Assembly: GCA_036873135.1 (NCBI GenBank)
Contig: JAPTYO010000007.1
Location: forward strand, 17,962,763-18,026,762
Origin: Clarkia xantiana subsp. parviflora
Taxonomy: Eukaryota; Streptophyta; Magnoliopsida; Myrtales; Onagraceae
Reading direction: 5' to 3'
DNA length: 64,000 nt
In this document: piece by piece, positions 34,786-45,588 of the stretch
Numbering within the stretch: the stretch's first letter is position 1
Layout: every line of letters begins with the position of its first letter
Notes under the pieces: generated by a model
The model's database searches: none
What the model was told of the DNA's origin: nothing
What the model saw: only the letters and a program-made list of their open reading frames with translations
Position numbers and translations under genes: made by a program

Positions 34786-35627
34786 TCTAGAGATAGACAC
34801 TTATGATATGAACAGAGGAATAAACTCCTTGTTGATGTAGATGACAGATATGTTGGTGTTGTATACCATAACTCCCTCCTTGCATATAATGCTTAGCTTG
34901 TATTGCTGGAGTAGATTTTGTGCATAGGCTACTACTTGCCATCATTCCTGAATAACAATCGTAGTGTAACATGTACCTACGAGTAGAGTTGTCTTTGTTA
35001 GATAGTCGCAATTTTTATAAGTTTGCCAAAGTATAAAGTGATGAAATTTTCTTTTTAATCATGCATATGATAAGGGAATTTGATACGAGGATTCCTTGTT
35101 TGTGTAGGAAACTTCCCTGATGGCAGACATGATGAGTGTAGGTTATGGTAGGCATATGTTAGGTAGAATTGTCGAGTGCTCCTCAGCTTCGTGCTCCCCA
35201 AGTTGCTTGGCGGTTGTATCGCTGTTTCTTGATTGTTTATATTGCTTTGACTTCTAATAGTGTATGACCTGTCCTTGTGTAATGCCCCCGGGCTTGTTTA
35301 TTATTGCGACATGATTTTTATAAAATGCTTGAGACTTTATGTTGTTGACGCGAGGAATATGTGTGTAGTTGTTACTTGGCGTTATTCCAAGGTAATATGC
35401 GTCATAATAATGTACCTACGAAAGTAGATTTATCCTTTATTAGATATTTAGAGTTCTCATGACGGATTACAAGAAAGTGTCTAGTGATCACTTCTTTTGA
35501 AAATTACTGAGGCTAATAAGCATGAGTTGTACTTAAACTTTAAAAGATTTAACATAGATATGCGAAAAGGAGATAGGAAAATAAAGGGATTGTGATGTGT
35601 TTGGTGTCCCCGTAGGTGATTTGTTGG
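34786..35627. other. Non-coding internal part of retrotransposon 2
   Basis: About 840 bp between the tandem repeats and the gag-like stop. No gene or repeat was recognised. Confidence 0.5.
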
Positions 35628-37247
35628 CTAGTTGATTCTGCCACGTGCCACATAGTTTCTCAATGCCTCTAGCGTGTTGAGCTCTTCAATGTCTCCTTTT
35701 GGGGATGGACAAAAGCTGACGTCATGTACCCAAGTGTTACTTTGCTGGTGTTCTTCAACATCTTTGTCAAGGAAGGCAGTTGTTGGCTCAGGTTGGCGGT
35801 GAGGTTTGTTTTCTGGGAATGCTGCTATACTCCAAAGATTGTACGAGTCGTCACAATTGGTTCCATAAGTGACGTTGTTTTTCTGGCGTTTGGCGATAGG
35901 TGGATTATCGTCCACAATTTCTTTTCCTTTGCCTTTTTCTGAAGATTTGACACGAGGCTTCATTTGATGCTTACGGCCATGGTCGATATACTTCCACATT
36001 TTTCCTTTTGAGATCAACTTGTTTACATGAGACCTTAAGCTGACACAGCCATCTGTCTCATGGCCACACACTTCGTGATTCTCGCACCATTTGCTTTTAT
36101 CATTTCCCAATGGGCCATTGCGGAAATTAAAGGGTTTTTTCCATAGCTTGGTCTCCTTCATTTCTCTTAGGATGACAGATAATGGTGTGTTCAGAGGAAC
36201 ATATATGGCGAGATTGTTGTTTTTGAGCCTTTTGGCGTCTGACTGAAGTGGTTTCTTCTTGCGTGGTTGCCTATTTTCCCCGTAGATGTGTATCTCTTTT
36301 TCAATTATTGCCTTCAGGGTTCTTGTTGTCAATCCTGTGATTGGGATGTCGTTGCCACTAGCAGGTTTTTTCAGTCCGTCCTTGTGACAGATGTCGGCAT
36401 CGTCTTGGCTTGTCCTCATGGAAGGATCTTCCTTGTGTACTTTGGATGACTCTGCTTGAGTCTTCTCTGAAGGGCTGTCGTCTTGATCAATGAATTGCTT
36501 CAATTCGCCCTTGAGGATGATTTTGTTGGTTCGGAAGCGTAGACTGATGCAGTTATCGGTTTCGTGACCGAAGACCTCGTGGTTTTCGCACCACTTGTCT
36601 TTGTCTTTTCCCAATTGGCCTTTCCTAAAGTTGTTTGGCTCTTTCCATATATTTGAGCTCTTCATTTCCCTCAAAATTGCAGATAGTGGGGCATTCAAAG
36701 GAATGTGGTCGGCGATGTTTACTTTGTTTGGCTTCTCGAAACCTCCTTGAAGAGGTTGCTTTGGCTGCTTGTGCTGGAAGGTATCTTTCATGCATTGCCC
36801 CTTTTTTCTCTGGTGCATTGTGTCTTGATGACTTATGACTCGAGACATTGTTCCTATCATCTCAGCTTGTTTGTTGACTGGAGGCAAAGGAGGTGACAGG
36901 GTGACGCCTTTGTACTGGAAGGCTTTTTGGTTAGACGGAGGTGGGTGAGCTGCACATCTTTGGTTCTCTAGAGATTTGCTGAGTGCGAGAAACTCCTCTA
37001 GTGCTGCCATCGCTGCTGGAGTAATGGTGGGCATCGAGTTTGTTCCCGTTCTTTGCTTGTTCTGTGGCCCATTGTCAATTGGTATGGATGAGGCTACGGA
37101 AGTAGCTCTTGGGATGCGGGAGGGTCTTGACTGGCTCCCAGCTGGAGCGTGGTATCCTGCTCTTTTGTTCGTCGGGGAGTTTCTGGGATGGCCGAGCCCT
37201 TTCCTTGGGTTTTTCACCTCCTCGGGAGGGTTGTGATCACTTGCCAT
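35628..37247 (-). CDS. Gag-like protein of retrotransposon 2 with duplicated zinc-knuckle block
   Basis: Starting at the first ATG after the primer-binding site (37247), the product is 539 residues. The frame is also open upstream into the LTR, which would add 51 residues of repeat-derived sequence. A block of roughly 75 residues occurs twice, each with PLNAPLSAILREMK or PLNTPLSVILREMK, then WCENHEV.GHETD.C, then a segment ending in KQFID or KYIDHG. The knuckle-like CX2HX5HX4C pattern and this block also occur once in the element 1 polyprotein (about residues 453-527). No capsid core comparable to element 1, no protease and no polymerase is seen. It probably binds nucleic acid. It is intact, but how it would serve mobility without partners is unknown. 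Confidence 0.75.
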   Translation of the reverse strand: MASDHNPPEEVKNPRKGLGHPRNSPTNKRAGYHAPAGSQSRPSRIPRATSVASSIPIDNGPQNKQRTGTNSMPTITPAAMAALEEFLALSKSLENQRCAAHPPPSNQKAFQYKGVTLSPPLPPVNKQAEMIGTMSRVISHQDTMHQRKKGQCMKDTFQHKQPKQPLQGGFEKPNKVNIADHIPLNAPLSAILREMKSSNIWKEPNNFRKGQLGKDKDKWCENHEVFGHETDNCISLRFRTNKIILKGELKQFIDQDDSPSEKTQAESSKVHKEDPSMRTSQDDADICHKDGLKKPASGNDIPITGLTTRTLKAIIEKEIHIYGENRQPRKKKPLQSDAKRLKNNNLAIYVPLNTPLSVILREMKETKLWKKPFNFRNGPLGNDKSKWCENHEVCGHETDGCVSLRSHVNKLISKGKMWKYIDHGRKHQMKPRVKSSEKGKGKEIVDDNPPIAKRQKNNVTYGTNCDDSYNLWSIAAFPENKPHRQPEPTTAFLDKDVEEHQQSNTWVHDVSFCPSPKGDIEELNTLEALRNYVARGRIN

Positions 37248-37280
37248 TGTTTTTGTGGTATTGTAGCTTTTTGTTCGAAT

Positions 37281-37296
37281 CGCGGAGACGGCGCCA
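37281..37296 (-). other. Primer-binding site of retrotransposon 2
   Basis: TGGCGCCGTCTCCGCG on the minus strand, one base inside the 5' LTR. It shares its first eleven bases with the site in element 1 and fits a tRNA-Asp primer over its first nine. Confidence 0.75.
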
Positions 37297-37297
37297 A

Positions 37298-38168
37298 TGT
37301 TGCGTCCGGGACGACTGAGGTCACGAGGACGCGTCTGAGGTTGTGCGGGTAAGGACCCTTCTGTCGGAGGTTGTGACCCGGCAATGTTGTGACCCGGCAA
37401 GGCTGTGACCCGACGAGGTTGTGACCCGGCAAGGCTGTGACCCGGCGAGGTAGTGACCCGGCAAATCTGTGTCTCGTGCGTCGGATCCTGCGCAAAGGAC
37501 CAATGCTAGCACGGAGAGGGGGGGGTGGTGCTAGCGGAGCCCTCTCCGATGCTTAAGTTACTAAAGTGGCAAAAGGGTAATTTCTAGAGAGAGAAAGTTC
37601 TAGAGAGAAGTCAGAGCTCAAAATACCAAAGTTGGGCAAATGAGAGAGTGAGTGAAAATGGGTGGCCAAGGCCTCCTATTTATAGGCTTCCTTGAGACCG
37701 GACCCGGTTTTAGAGCGGTTCGACGACGGTTCAAGGAGACAAACGGGAACCGTCATCCACATTGGTAATGCATGAACTTGACCTCTCTACACGTAACGGC
37801 GATCGCGGACACGGTAATCGTGGATATGACAATCGCGCAATACCCGTGGCGCAACCCGGACCTCGTCGAAATTGGGCAATTCGGCGAGGTCCGGATTGCC
37901 GTGCGATCCGGACCTCCGGATTGCGCAATCCGGAGGTCCGGATTGCTTGCAACCCGGACGTCCGGGTTGCTGCAACCCGGACATCCGGGTTGCTGCAACC
38001 CGGAGGTCCGGATTGCTTGCAATCCGGATGTCCGGTCCGGAAACGCGTAAATACGTTTCCGGACCGTTTTGACCCTTGGGAGACGTTTTTCCGAGACGAG
38101 ATGTAATTTTGACGTGTTTGCGAGGCCCGAAGTGTAAATACGAACCCGAATTGGACATTTATCCATCA
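37298..38168 (-). repeat. 5' LTR of retrotransposon 2 (871 bp)
   Basis: Same length and apparently the same sequence as 30119-30989. The minus-strand TATAAATA at 37677-37684 is the likely promoter TATA box. The 16-bp array is at 37370-37465 and the palindrome block at 37890-38039. Confidence 0.96.
37677..37684 (-). promoter_or_regulatory. LTR TATA box, retrotransposon 2
   Basis: TATAAATA on the sense strand within the 5' LTR, at the position equivalent to that of element 1. Confidence 0.6.
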
Positions 38169-38173
38169 TATAT

Positions 38174-41100
38174 GTAAATACACTTATATCTGTATGTCAT
38201 ATATATGTAAAACTAATTCAGTACTGTCATTGAGAACGACAATTAATTTTGTACTAAATTATCTTCTGTTTATCTCATCTTCAAATATATATTGTTGTTC
38301 CTCTTATCACATGAATTCATTCTCGCAGCACCCCGCCTTTGCTCAATGAATACAAAACACACATGCATTAGCGCCCGACGCAATAGTCTCTGGTGCAACA
38401 ACAAGCACCAGTTTGGGGGGGGGGGGGGGATTTAGTAGCAGTTGGGGGCAACACGATCCATGTATTGCGATTAGTTACAGATATTATCATACTAGAAAAC
38501 GTATAATAATTTATATATTTTAAAAGTTATATAATATCAATGCACATGCAACACACGCTAATATTTAGTAAATATAATACACAAACTTTTTTACTTCACT
38601 TGATAAATGATACCCCCAATTGTTCGATGCATCACTCATTAGATATCCCTAATTAGGCGACCCTATCGACGTCTGACTGGAACCCAGCACTCGAAACTAG
38701 TTAGGTCCACTGAGTCAATGATCTAATTTATACTTTGGTCTATAATTTTTTCAATATTTAAACGAAGAGACTAAATTATATAAATCAAAATTTATGGATG
38801 TACTAAAATTAGGACTAAACTACACAAAATAAATCATGTATTATGGTTTAGATGATCAATACTTTATCTAGTAACTAAATGTCTCATGTTCGAGCCATGA
38901 TAATTGAAAAATTATTTATGGTCGACACTTACTTTTTTTGATATATGAATTTGATGAGAACATAAATAAATTATTATAGAAGCGGATAAACACACTTCGT
39001 GGGAATATACATATTATCTGTTCCACTAGTCTAGTAAGAATAGATAATTATGTTTGAATAATAATTAATTACTAATAAGCAAATTCGAAGTTATGTCCAA
39101 AACATTTATTAGTTATTTACCCTATAAAAATGAAATGAGTGAAGTACGATCATGACTATTAATCTTGCATCCTGACCTCGGTTTTTGACTACGCCACTAT
39201 TCATGAACATTCAATAAAGAAGGAGAAGCTAGGATGGATATCTTGGATATCTATTATTTAGTTGGTTGATGATATATAGTAGTGATGTAATAGCTAAACT
39301 ATAAAACTAAGCTTCTGAAAAGATGGGAAAAGGAAATTAGTTAATGTGCTTTTCCGATGGATAGCGTCGTATACGACATATGTACGTCAATTCTTGGTAG
39401 CTCGAACTCAGTTATCACACACATATCTAGTATCTTCCATCGTAATGACATAATTGAGGAGACATATTACATATGTTTGATGAGACAAGCTCGGGCAAGG
39501 CCTCTCATAGTGACATGAGTAATAAATTTCTCATCAACTTTTGATGGTGTATATTTTTAATATGACAACTTTATGTTTATTCATTCTAAAATATATACTT
39601 TAATTATTTGCTTAATTCTTATTATGAAAAAGTTCCATGATTTTGTCTTTGAAGTACCAGAATAATTAGGGCCTTGTAAGTTGTAACCAAACCCAACCGG
39701 AATATTATTACTAACACCACACATTATTATTATTATTATTAAGTAGAAATAATTGATGGATAATTAGCCATAGTGGAATTCATAAAGCGCGCTATCATTG
39801 AGTTTGTGGTCATTGGATGCTTCTGATCAATGAAATAAATAATATTTGGATACTTAGTGTTATTGTCAAATCATGAACCGAAAAAGAAGTTGCACGTAAA
39901 TGGTCTTATTCGACCAACCGACACTTGTAGAAATTAAAGGGTTTCCAAAGGTCTCTGCTATTAATAAAATAATAATAATAAACCACATTAGTATACATGT
40001 CTTTTTTGGAAAATAAAAATAAAAATACATCTCAAATTCATCTAATTAAAATACAGTATTTATACAAAATCGGAGGGGATATTGTTGGCTTGACTAGGTT
40101 CACGGTTAGTACTAAGAAGTTAGAAGTTTGAAAATAATTTTGAAGTGGCTTTTATTCATTCATTACATAAAAAAACTTTATTATAAATAAAGCTAACAAA
40201 AGTTTGGTGGTTAAGTTAAGAATGAACATACATGTAAGTTGTAACCAAAAAATGTAATTAAGGGTCAATCTTTCTCTAACGCACTTCGGCAGCGCTAACA
40301 CCACCATATTTTTTATAAGGCCACCATAAGTTTAGACAGGGCCCAACTTAATCCTACACAGATAACTGAAGAGCCCAGATCGTTTTGTTATTATTTTACA
40401 CAATAAAGAAAAGAAAATGAATTATGTTATTATTATTTAAAAAAAAAAAATATTATTACTGTTTAATATGCTTTTTTTTGTTTAATAAAACTGTATTATT
40501 ATGTTCGCGCCCTATCAATTTTATTTTTTGTTTTTTTAATCATATATATAGTCCTTGAATTTAATTCTATTTTTTGAGTGTATTTGTGTATGAGGGATTA
40601 TTCCATGACGTGGAGCCACCATCTGGTGGCTTGGTACACCCTCGCAAGAGGGTGACACGTGACAGTGGGCCCCACTCTCACCTTCTTGTGAGGGTGGTCG
40701 GGCCATCTGGCTTGGTGCCACTGCCAATGCAATTTAGCTAGAACCTTAGAAAAACGTTGATGATATTGTTTAGACAACTATATTTAATTATTATTATTAT
40801 TATTAAAAAAAGAGTTAAATTTGAAAATTATTTAATATTTTAAAAAATATTAAATTTATACTTGCTAAAACAATAGCAACCGAAGAGATTTTTTATTATA
40901 TTTATTTTATTATCTTAAGCGATTAATTGAAAATATCTGTAATATAAAATCTATTTACGCACCATTCAGATGTCAATTTTTGTTCTGCCAACATATATTC
41001 AAATGAAAAGAAAATATAAATTTGAGTATTTAACTAAACAAGGCGCAAGGGAAAAAAATATATAATAGGGGTTTTAGCATAAAATTAGGGCACAAGATAG

Positions 41101-41286
41101 AAACTTTTTTAAAAAAATATAATAGGGCATAAATTTAATTTGAGATTAACGGTTTTAATATCAGCAAGTTTAGTTATAGTTTATTAAATGGATTCTAGGA
41201 TTATGTAAAAAAATCATAAAAATATATTTAAAAAAAAAAGAATTAAATTCTAGGATATATTATTTATGATAAAATAATTAATTACT
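38174..41286. other. AT-rich intergenic DNA with small hairpins
   Basis: No gene was recognised. There is a G-run at about 38417-38429 and ATT microsatellites near 39722 and 40789. A GC-richer patch at 40610-40740 has three short hairpins: CCACCA/TGGTGG, CACCCTC/GAGGGTG and CTCAC/GTGAG. Confidence 0.45.
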
Positions 41287-43554
41287 ATGATTTATGCACG
41301 TGTAGTTACATGCACGTTTTTTTCTGAACATTTTGGAAGTTTGAACCTTCCCTCCACAGTCCACAGACCACAACTGATACGTACAATGGTTCTTGAAAGA
41401 GTTCTTGCAAGAGACAATCCGCTGCTGTTCCTCCTAGAATCCTGCAATTCTCTTCGACAAGGATACCAAATCCATGCGCAGATAGTCGTCAATGGCTTCC
41501 AACCTCACTCCTACGTCGTCAGCAGGATCTTCTCCTTCTTTGCTCTGTTCGGGTGCAAACGGAGTCTCGACCACTCCTGGCTGTTATTCTCAAGAATCGA
41601 TTCTCCAAACGTGTTCATGTGGAACACCATGATCAGAGCTTACTCGTCTGGTGGTTTTCATAAAAAATCTCTCAGTCTTTACGCTTCTATGGTTGCAAGA
41701 TCAAGAGATCCGCCGAACAACTTCACTTTCACGTTTCTTCTCAATGCGTGCTCCAAGTTGTCAAGCCTCCAACCAGGCCGCTTGATCCATGCCCACATTG
41801 TAAAACTTGGGTTCTTCTCTGATCTCTTCATCAGGAATTCTCTCATCCGCTTGTACTGTGTTTTTGCTGACGTGGAAGGTGCACGCAACATGTTTGATGA
41901 AAGTCCCATCAGAGATTTAGTCACGTACAATACGATTATAATTGGATACGGGCAATCGGGTGAACCTCAATCTGCTTTGTCTCTCTTCAGAGAACTACTG
42001 GATTCTAATACTTGGCCTGATGACTTCACATTTGTTGCCTTGTCATCAAGTTGTTCGAGCCTCAGTGATCATAGGATCGCAAAACAGATTCTTACTTTGG
42101 TGTATAAGTATTTGGGATTTGTTCAATGCAGTGATCAACTGGTCGGAGCTCTCATTGATATGTACACTAAATGCGGAGAAATGGATATGGCCGAAAAACT
42201 TCTCAAAGTCATGAAGCCCACTGAACGCATCAGTGCATTGAGTTCTATGGTGACGGGTTATGCACGAGTTGGGAAAACTGAGACAGCGAGAAAGATATTT
42301 GATGGTATAGAGAAGAAGGACATGATTTTATGGACAGCTATGATAACGGGTTATTCTCAAGCATCAAAGTATGATGAGGCAGTGGCGCTCTACATGGAGA
42401 TGGAAGACTCTGCAGATGTAAAACCTGATAAGGTAACCATGGTAAGTGTTATTTCGGCATGTGCTCGGCTTGGTGCTCTTACTCTTGGTGATCGGATTTA
42501 TCGCCAATGCTTGAGTAGTAATTTATTCAGTCATGATGGTTCTATCCTAGCAACAGCTGCTTTAGATATGTATGCAAAGTGTGGAAGCATTGATACTGCC
42601 TTAAATATCTTTAATGGAATCCCAACTAAATTAAAGACTCTTCATTTGTTCAATTCCATGATCACTGGACTAGCCCAGCATGGACTAGGTAAAACCGCCC
42701 TATCTGCTTTTGCAGAAATGAAATCGGCAAAAGTGATCCCCGACGAAATTACATTTACTTCATTGCTATCTGCTTGTAGCCATAGTGGTTTGGTCGAAGA
42801 TGGCAGAAACTTGTTCAAATCAATGCCTGAAATTTATGGGATGGACCCACAAATGCAGCATTATGGCTGCATGGTTGATCTTCTTGGAAGAGTCGGGAAA
42901 CTAGATGAAGCGCATAAGTTGATTCAAGATATGCCCTTTGATGCCAATGCTTTGATATGGAGATCTCTTTTGGGGTCCTGCAAGCTTCATAGATACATTG
43001 AGTTGGGCAAAATTGCTAGCAATAAGCTTCTAAACATGATAGATGATGAACACGGTGCTCGCTACGTTCTGTTATCTAACATTCTTGCAACTTCCAAACA
43101 ATGGGAAGAGGCAGTGAAGGTGAGACAGGGAATGGAGGATAATGGAATCCAGAAGCCACCCGGGTGGAGTTCCATTGAGCTGAATGGAACCGTACATCGG
43201 TTTTTCGCAAGTAAGGCGTCACAAAACATCCAGGTTATGCTCGATGACATGAATGTTAGACTTAGAGCTGCTGGGTATATTCCAGACACAGCAGATGTTG
43301 TGTTTGATATCGACGAGGAAGAGAAAGGGACGCTGCTTTCGTATCATAGTGAGAAAGTGGCATTAGCCTTTGGGTTGATGAACACAGGTCCTGCACATGT
43401 CTTGAGGATAATTAAGAATCTTAGGATTTGTGGAGACTGTCATTTGGCCTTCAAGATTCTGTCGGGTTCGTACTGTAGAGAGTTTATTGTGAGAGATACT
43501 GCAAGATTTCACCATTTCAAGGACGGGTCCTGCTCGTGCAACGATTTCTGGTGA
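41287..43554 (+). CDS. Pentatricopeptide repeat protein, PLS class with E and DYW domains
   Basis: A single-exon gene of 755 residues. Tandem PPR motifs of alternating P, L and S type run from about residue 55 to 560 (for example NVFMWNTMIRAYSSGG, DMILWTAMITGYSQA, HLFNSMITGLAQHG). They are followed by an E region with the PG box (GIQKPPGWSSIELNG) and a C-terminal DYW domain of 93 residues (663-755). The DYW zinc/cytidine-deaminase signature HSE..CxxCH is visible (HSEKVAL, CGDCHLAFK). The terminus is CNDFW, a variant of DYW. Such proteins bind organelle RNA in a sequence-specific way and edit C to U in chloroplasts or mitochondria. The target site and organelle are not predictable here. A second in-frame ATG at 41386 (722 residues) is an alternative start; the longer form was kept because it leaves room for a targeting peptide. 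Confidence 0.93.
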   Translation: MIYARVVTCTFFSEHFGSLNLPSTVHRPQLIRTMVLERVLARDNPLLFLLESCNSLRQGYQIHAQIVVNGFQPHSYVVSRIFSFFALFGCKRSLDHSWLLFSRIDSPNVFMWNTMIRAYSSGGFHKKSLSLYASMVARSRDPPNNFTFTFLLNACSKLSSLQPGRLIHAHIVKLGFFSDLFIRNSLIRLYCVFADVEGARNMFDESPIRDLVTYNTIIIGYGQSGEPQSALSLFRELLDSNTWPDDFTFVALSSSCSSLSDHRIAKQILTLVYKYLGFVQCSDQLVGALIDMYTKCGEMDMAEKLLKVMKPTERISALSSMVTGYARVGKTETARKIFDGIEKKDMILWTAMITGYSQASKYDEAVALYMEMEDSADVKPDKVTMVSVISACARLGALTLGDRIYRQCLSSNLFSHDGSILATAALDMYAKCGSIDTALNIFNGIPTKLKTLHLFNSMITGLAQHGLGKTALSAFAEMKSAKVIPDEITFTSLLSACSHSGLVEDGRNLFKSMPEIYGMDPQMQHYGCMVDLLGRVGKLDEAHKLIQDMPFDANALIWRSLLGSCKLHRYIELGKIASNKLLNMIDDEHGARYVLLSNILATSKQWEEAVKVRQGMEDNGIQKPPGWSSIELNGTVHRFFASKASQNIQVMLDDMNVRLRAAGYIPDTADVVFDIDEEEKGTLLSYHSEKVALAFGLMNTGPAHVLRIIKNLRICGDCHLAFKILSGSYCREFIVRDTARFHHFKDGSCSCNDFW

Positions 43555-44047
43555 TTCCGATATATGACAGAAAATTGGTGATCATATGAAGGTTTTACAG
43601 TGGCCATTGTAATACTCAGTTTCTGCACCTGCAGTATTTTATTTGTGGACTAACAGTGCCATGGTGATACAATATAATAACTCCTGAAAAAAAGATAAAT
43701 GGATGGCGGCTGAGGAAGAGTCAGCAGCTGAGGAATCAAAGTAGGACAAGGAAGATAAAGAGAGGGCTGCTGGTCAAAGTCAAGCTGTACAAGTGGCGAT
43801 GAATATTCCATTATCAATCAAACACAAAAAGCATCATGTTCTTTCTTTATCCTTCTCTTCAATGCTTCTAAGCTTCCTGTGGAATGGGGATGTCAACAGA
43901 AGCAGGCCTACAAGCTAAAGGTGGGTCACAGCCCTGCTATGTGTGTCAAAAGAGTAAATAAATTTTGTTTATATATAGAAATTTTGGTTTCATTTCAGCC
44001 CTGGCAATATTAGTTTCTCACAGGGAAAAAATTGAACAAAAACTAAA

Positions 44048-44050
<3 letters not shown>
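43555..44050. other. PPR 3' region and spacer
   Basis: Probably the 3' UTR of the PPR gene followed by unassigned sequence. A short frame at about 43704 (MAAEEESAAEESK) ends at a stop after 13 codons, with an open, charged stretch beyond the stop. It may be a gene fragment but is unrecognised. Confidence 0.4.

Positions 44051-44129
<79 letters not shown>
44051..44129 (-). tRNA. tRNA-Leu(UAG): tRNA-Leu (anticodon UAG)
   Basis: A 79-nt gene on the minus strand. The acceptor stem GACAGTT pairs with AGCTGTC. The D arm holds an A-box TGGCCGAGTGG, the anticodon stem CCAGA/TCTGG encloses the loop TTTAGGC with anticodon TAG, and the T arm has GTGGG/CCCAC around a GGTTCAAATCC B-box. The extended variable arm fits a leucine tRNA. 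A short T-rich stretch on the minus strand just below 44051 can act as a polymerase III terminator. Confidence 0.96.
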
Positions 44130-44131
<2 letters not shown>

Positions 44132-44960
44132 GTTGAAAAATATATAGTTACTTTAAATAAAATACTTATAATGTGGATTTTATATTTTTTCTCTTTTCTT
44201 TTCTGAACAAAGGTAGGTTCTAAACTCTTAAAGTCTAAACAAAGCCATGTTTGATTGAAATGACTTATTCGTTCAAGTGACGTGTCATATTTTTTGTTTA
44301 ATGATAATCATATTTGGCGATATCTAAACATTTATTAATTTTAAAAATATTATGTGACGAAATTATTGAATTTAAGTTCTGAAATGCATTAGAATCAATC
44401 AGATATATCATCAACTTCAATCATTAACTAATTTTATAGTTTTAATATCTATAAAAATACAATTATTTTCTATAATTTTTACTTTAATATTATTTACTTT
44501 TAAATACCGTAATTTAAAAGTCAAAACTTTATTTTATAATACCATAATTTATAAACATAGTTTTCCATGTAAAAGCAAAGAGATGAAAAACTTATAATAG
44601 TATATATAAAATTATATATTTCTAATTTATGAACATCAAACAAATAAATATATTATATAATAATATAAATAAGTTCACTTAATAAATTAATTTAGAAAAT
44701 AAGTTTGCAAACTAATAATATTATAACTTAATTTTCACATAGATGAATAAGCTTATTTAATAAATTATATAAAAATAACTTTGGAAACTAATAATTTATA
44801 TATATTATAAATTATGAAGGAAATATAATAACAGAGTGAATGTGGAGTTGATGATTTTGTTTTTACGTTAATTGAAGCATTTAAGACAATTGTACTAAGG
44901 ATTTTGTAGTCATTAACTTCATATCATTGATTGCACTTGCGAGCTGAGGGTTTTTAAGTT
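44130..44960. other. AT-rich DNA with a dispersed repeat copy
   Basis: A diverged copy of the dispersed AT-rich repeat family (compare 53564-53890) occupies about 44270-44640. Recognisable shared phrases include GACGTGTCATA and ATACCATAATTTATAAACAT. No gene was seen. Confidence 0.45.
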
Positions 44961-45190
44961 GCAATTAATCGCAATTAAAATTTCGCTGATTTCGAACCGT
45001 TCAAGATTAATTGTATACAATTAATCGCAATTAAAATTTCGGACCGTTCAAGATTCAATGTATGCAATTAATCGCAATTAAAATTTCTCTGATTTTGAAA
45101 GATCCAATATATGTAATTAATCACAATAACATTTCAGACATTTCAAGATTCAATGTATGTAATTAATCGAAATTAAAATTTCGCTGATTT
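44961..45190. repeat. Five short tandem repeats (46-57 bp)
   Basis: The phrase CAATTAATCGCAATTAAAAT recurs with small changes at about 44962, 45018, 45065, 45113 and 45158, separated by variants of GATTTCGAACCGTTCAAGATT. The function is unknown. Confidence 0.8.
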
Positions 45191-45375
45191 TTAACAGACG
45201 GTTGACGCGGAGCCGGCAAACGAAGATACCAGGCGGTACGGGCGGCTGACAGGCTTAGTGGCAGAGCCATCTCTATCTCCGGCGGGATATCACCGGTGGT
45301 CATCGAAGCCATGATTGTTGAAGAACAGACGCTTGACACGGATCCGACGACCAAAGGTAGCATGCGGTACTGACA
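45191..45375. other. GC-rich patch of unknown origin
   Basis: A sharp shift to GC-rich sequence within AT-rich DNA. It is open for 66 codons on the minus strand (45163-45363), but the translation has no domain I recognise and there are no convincing exon borders. It may be a captured gene fragment. Confidence 0.35.
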
Positions 45376-45557
45376 TCTAAAATTTGTTTGTGAATTTGAG
45401 GAACGGTATTTTATGGTTCAAAATTTTCAGTCTTTCGTTTATTTTTTCAAATTTTAGATTGATATTTTATTTAAAAATAGTGTTTCAATATATTACAAAT
45501 AGTCAGTATAAATTTCGTCGAATATTAGTTTGTTAATTATACATATTTGGTAAGTCA
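45376..45557. other. AT-rich spacer
   Basis: No gene was seen. If the hairpin at 45558 is a Helitron end, this stretch would be its interior. Confidence 0.3.
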
Positions 45558-45588
45558 CCCATCGCGATGCGCGGTAAATGCACCCAGT
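45558..45588 (+). mobile_element. Possible decayed Helitron 3' end
   Basis: A short hairpin-like GC-rich CCATCGCGATGCGCGG stands in AT-rich DNA and is followed ten bases later by CCCAGT, where an intact Helitron would end CTAGT. The match is partial. Confidence 0.25.

Larger units (their letters stand above)
30119..38168 (-). mobile_element. LTR retrotransposon 2, Tat-like, non-autonomous, very young
   Basis: The 871-bp LTRs (30119-30989 and 37298-38168) begin TGTTGCG, end CCATCA and appear identical. The 5-bp target duplication is TATAT (30114-30118 and 38169-38173). The minus strand is sense. Only a gag-like frame is present, with no protease, reverse transcriptase, RNase H or integrase, so it is non-autonomous. 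The remaining 4.6 kb holds three tandem arrays and a decayed antisense exon. The polypurine tract is the same as in element 1 and the primer site nearly so, placing both in one lineage. Confidence 0.95.

Noticed and set aside
43704..43900. Short charged frame after the PPR gene
   Set aside because: The frame stops after 13 codons and the readable stretch beyond the stop matches nothing I know. It is kept only as a note.
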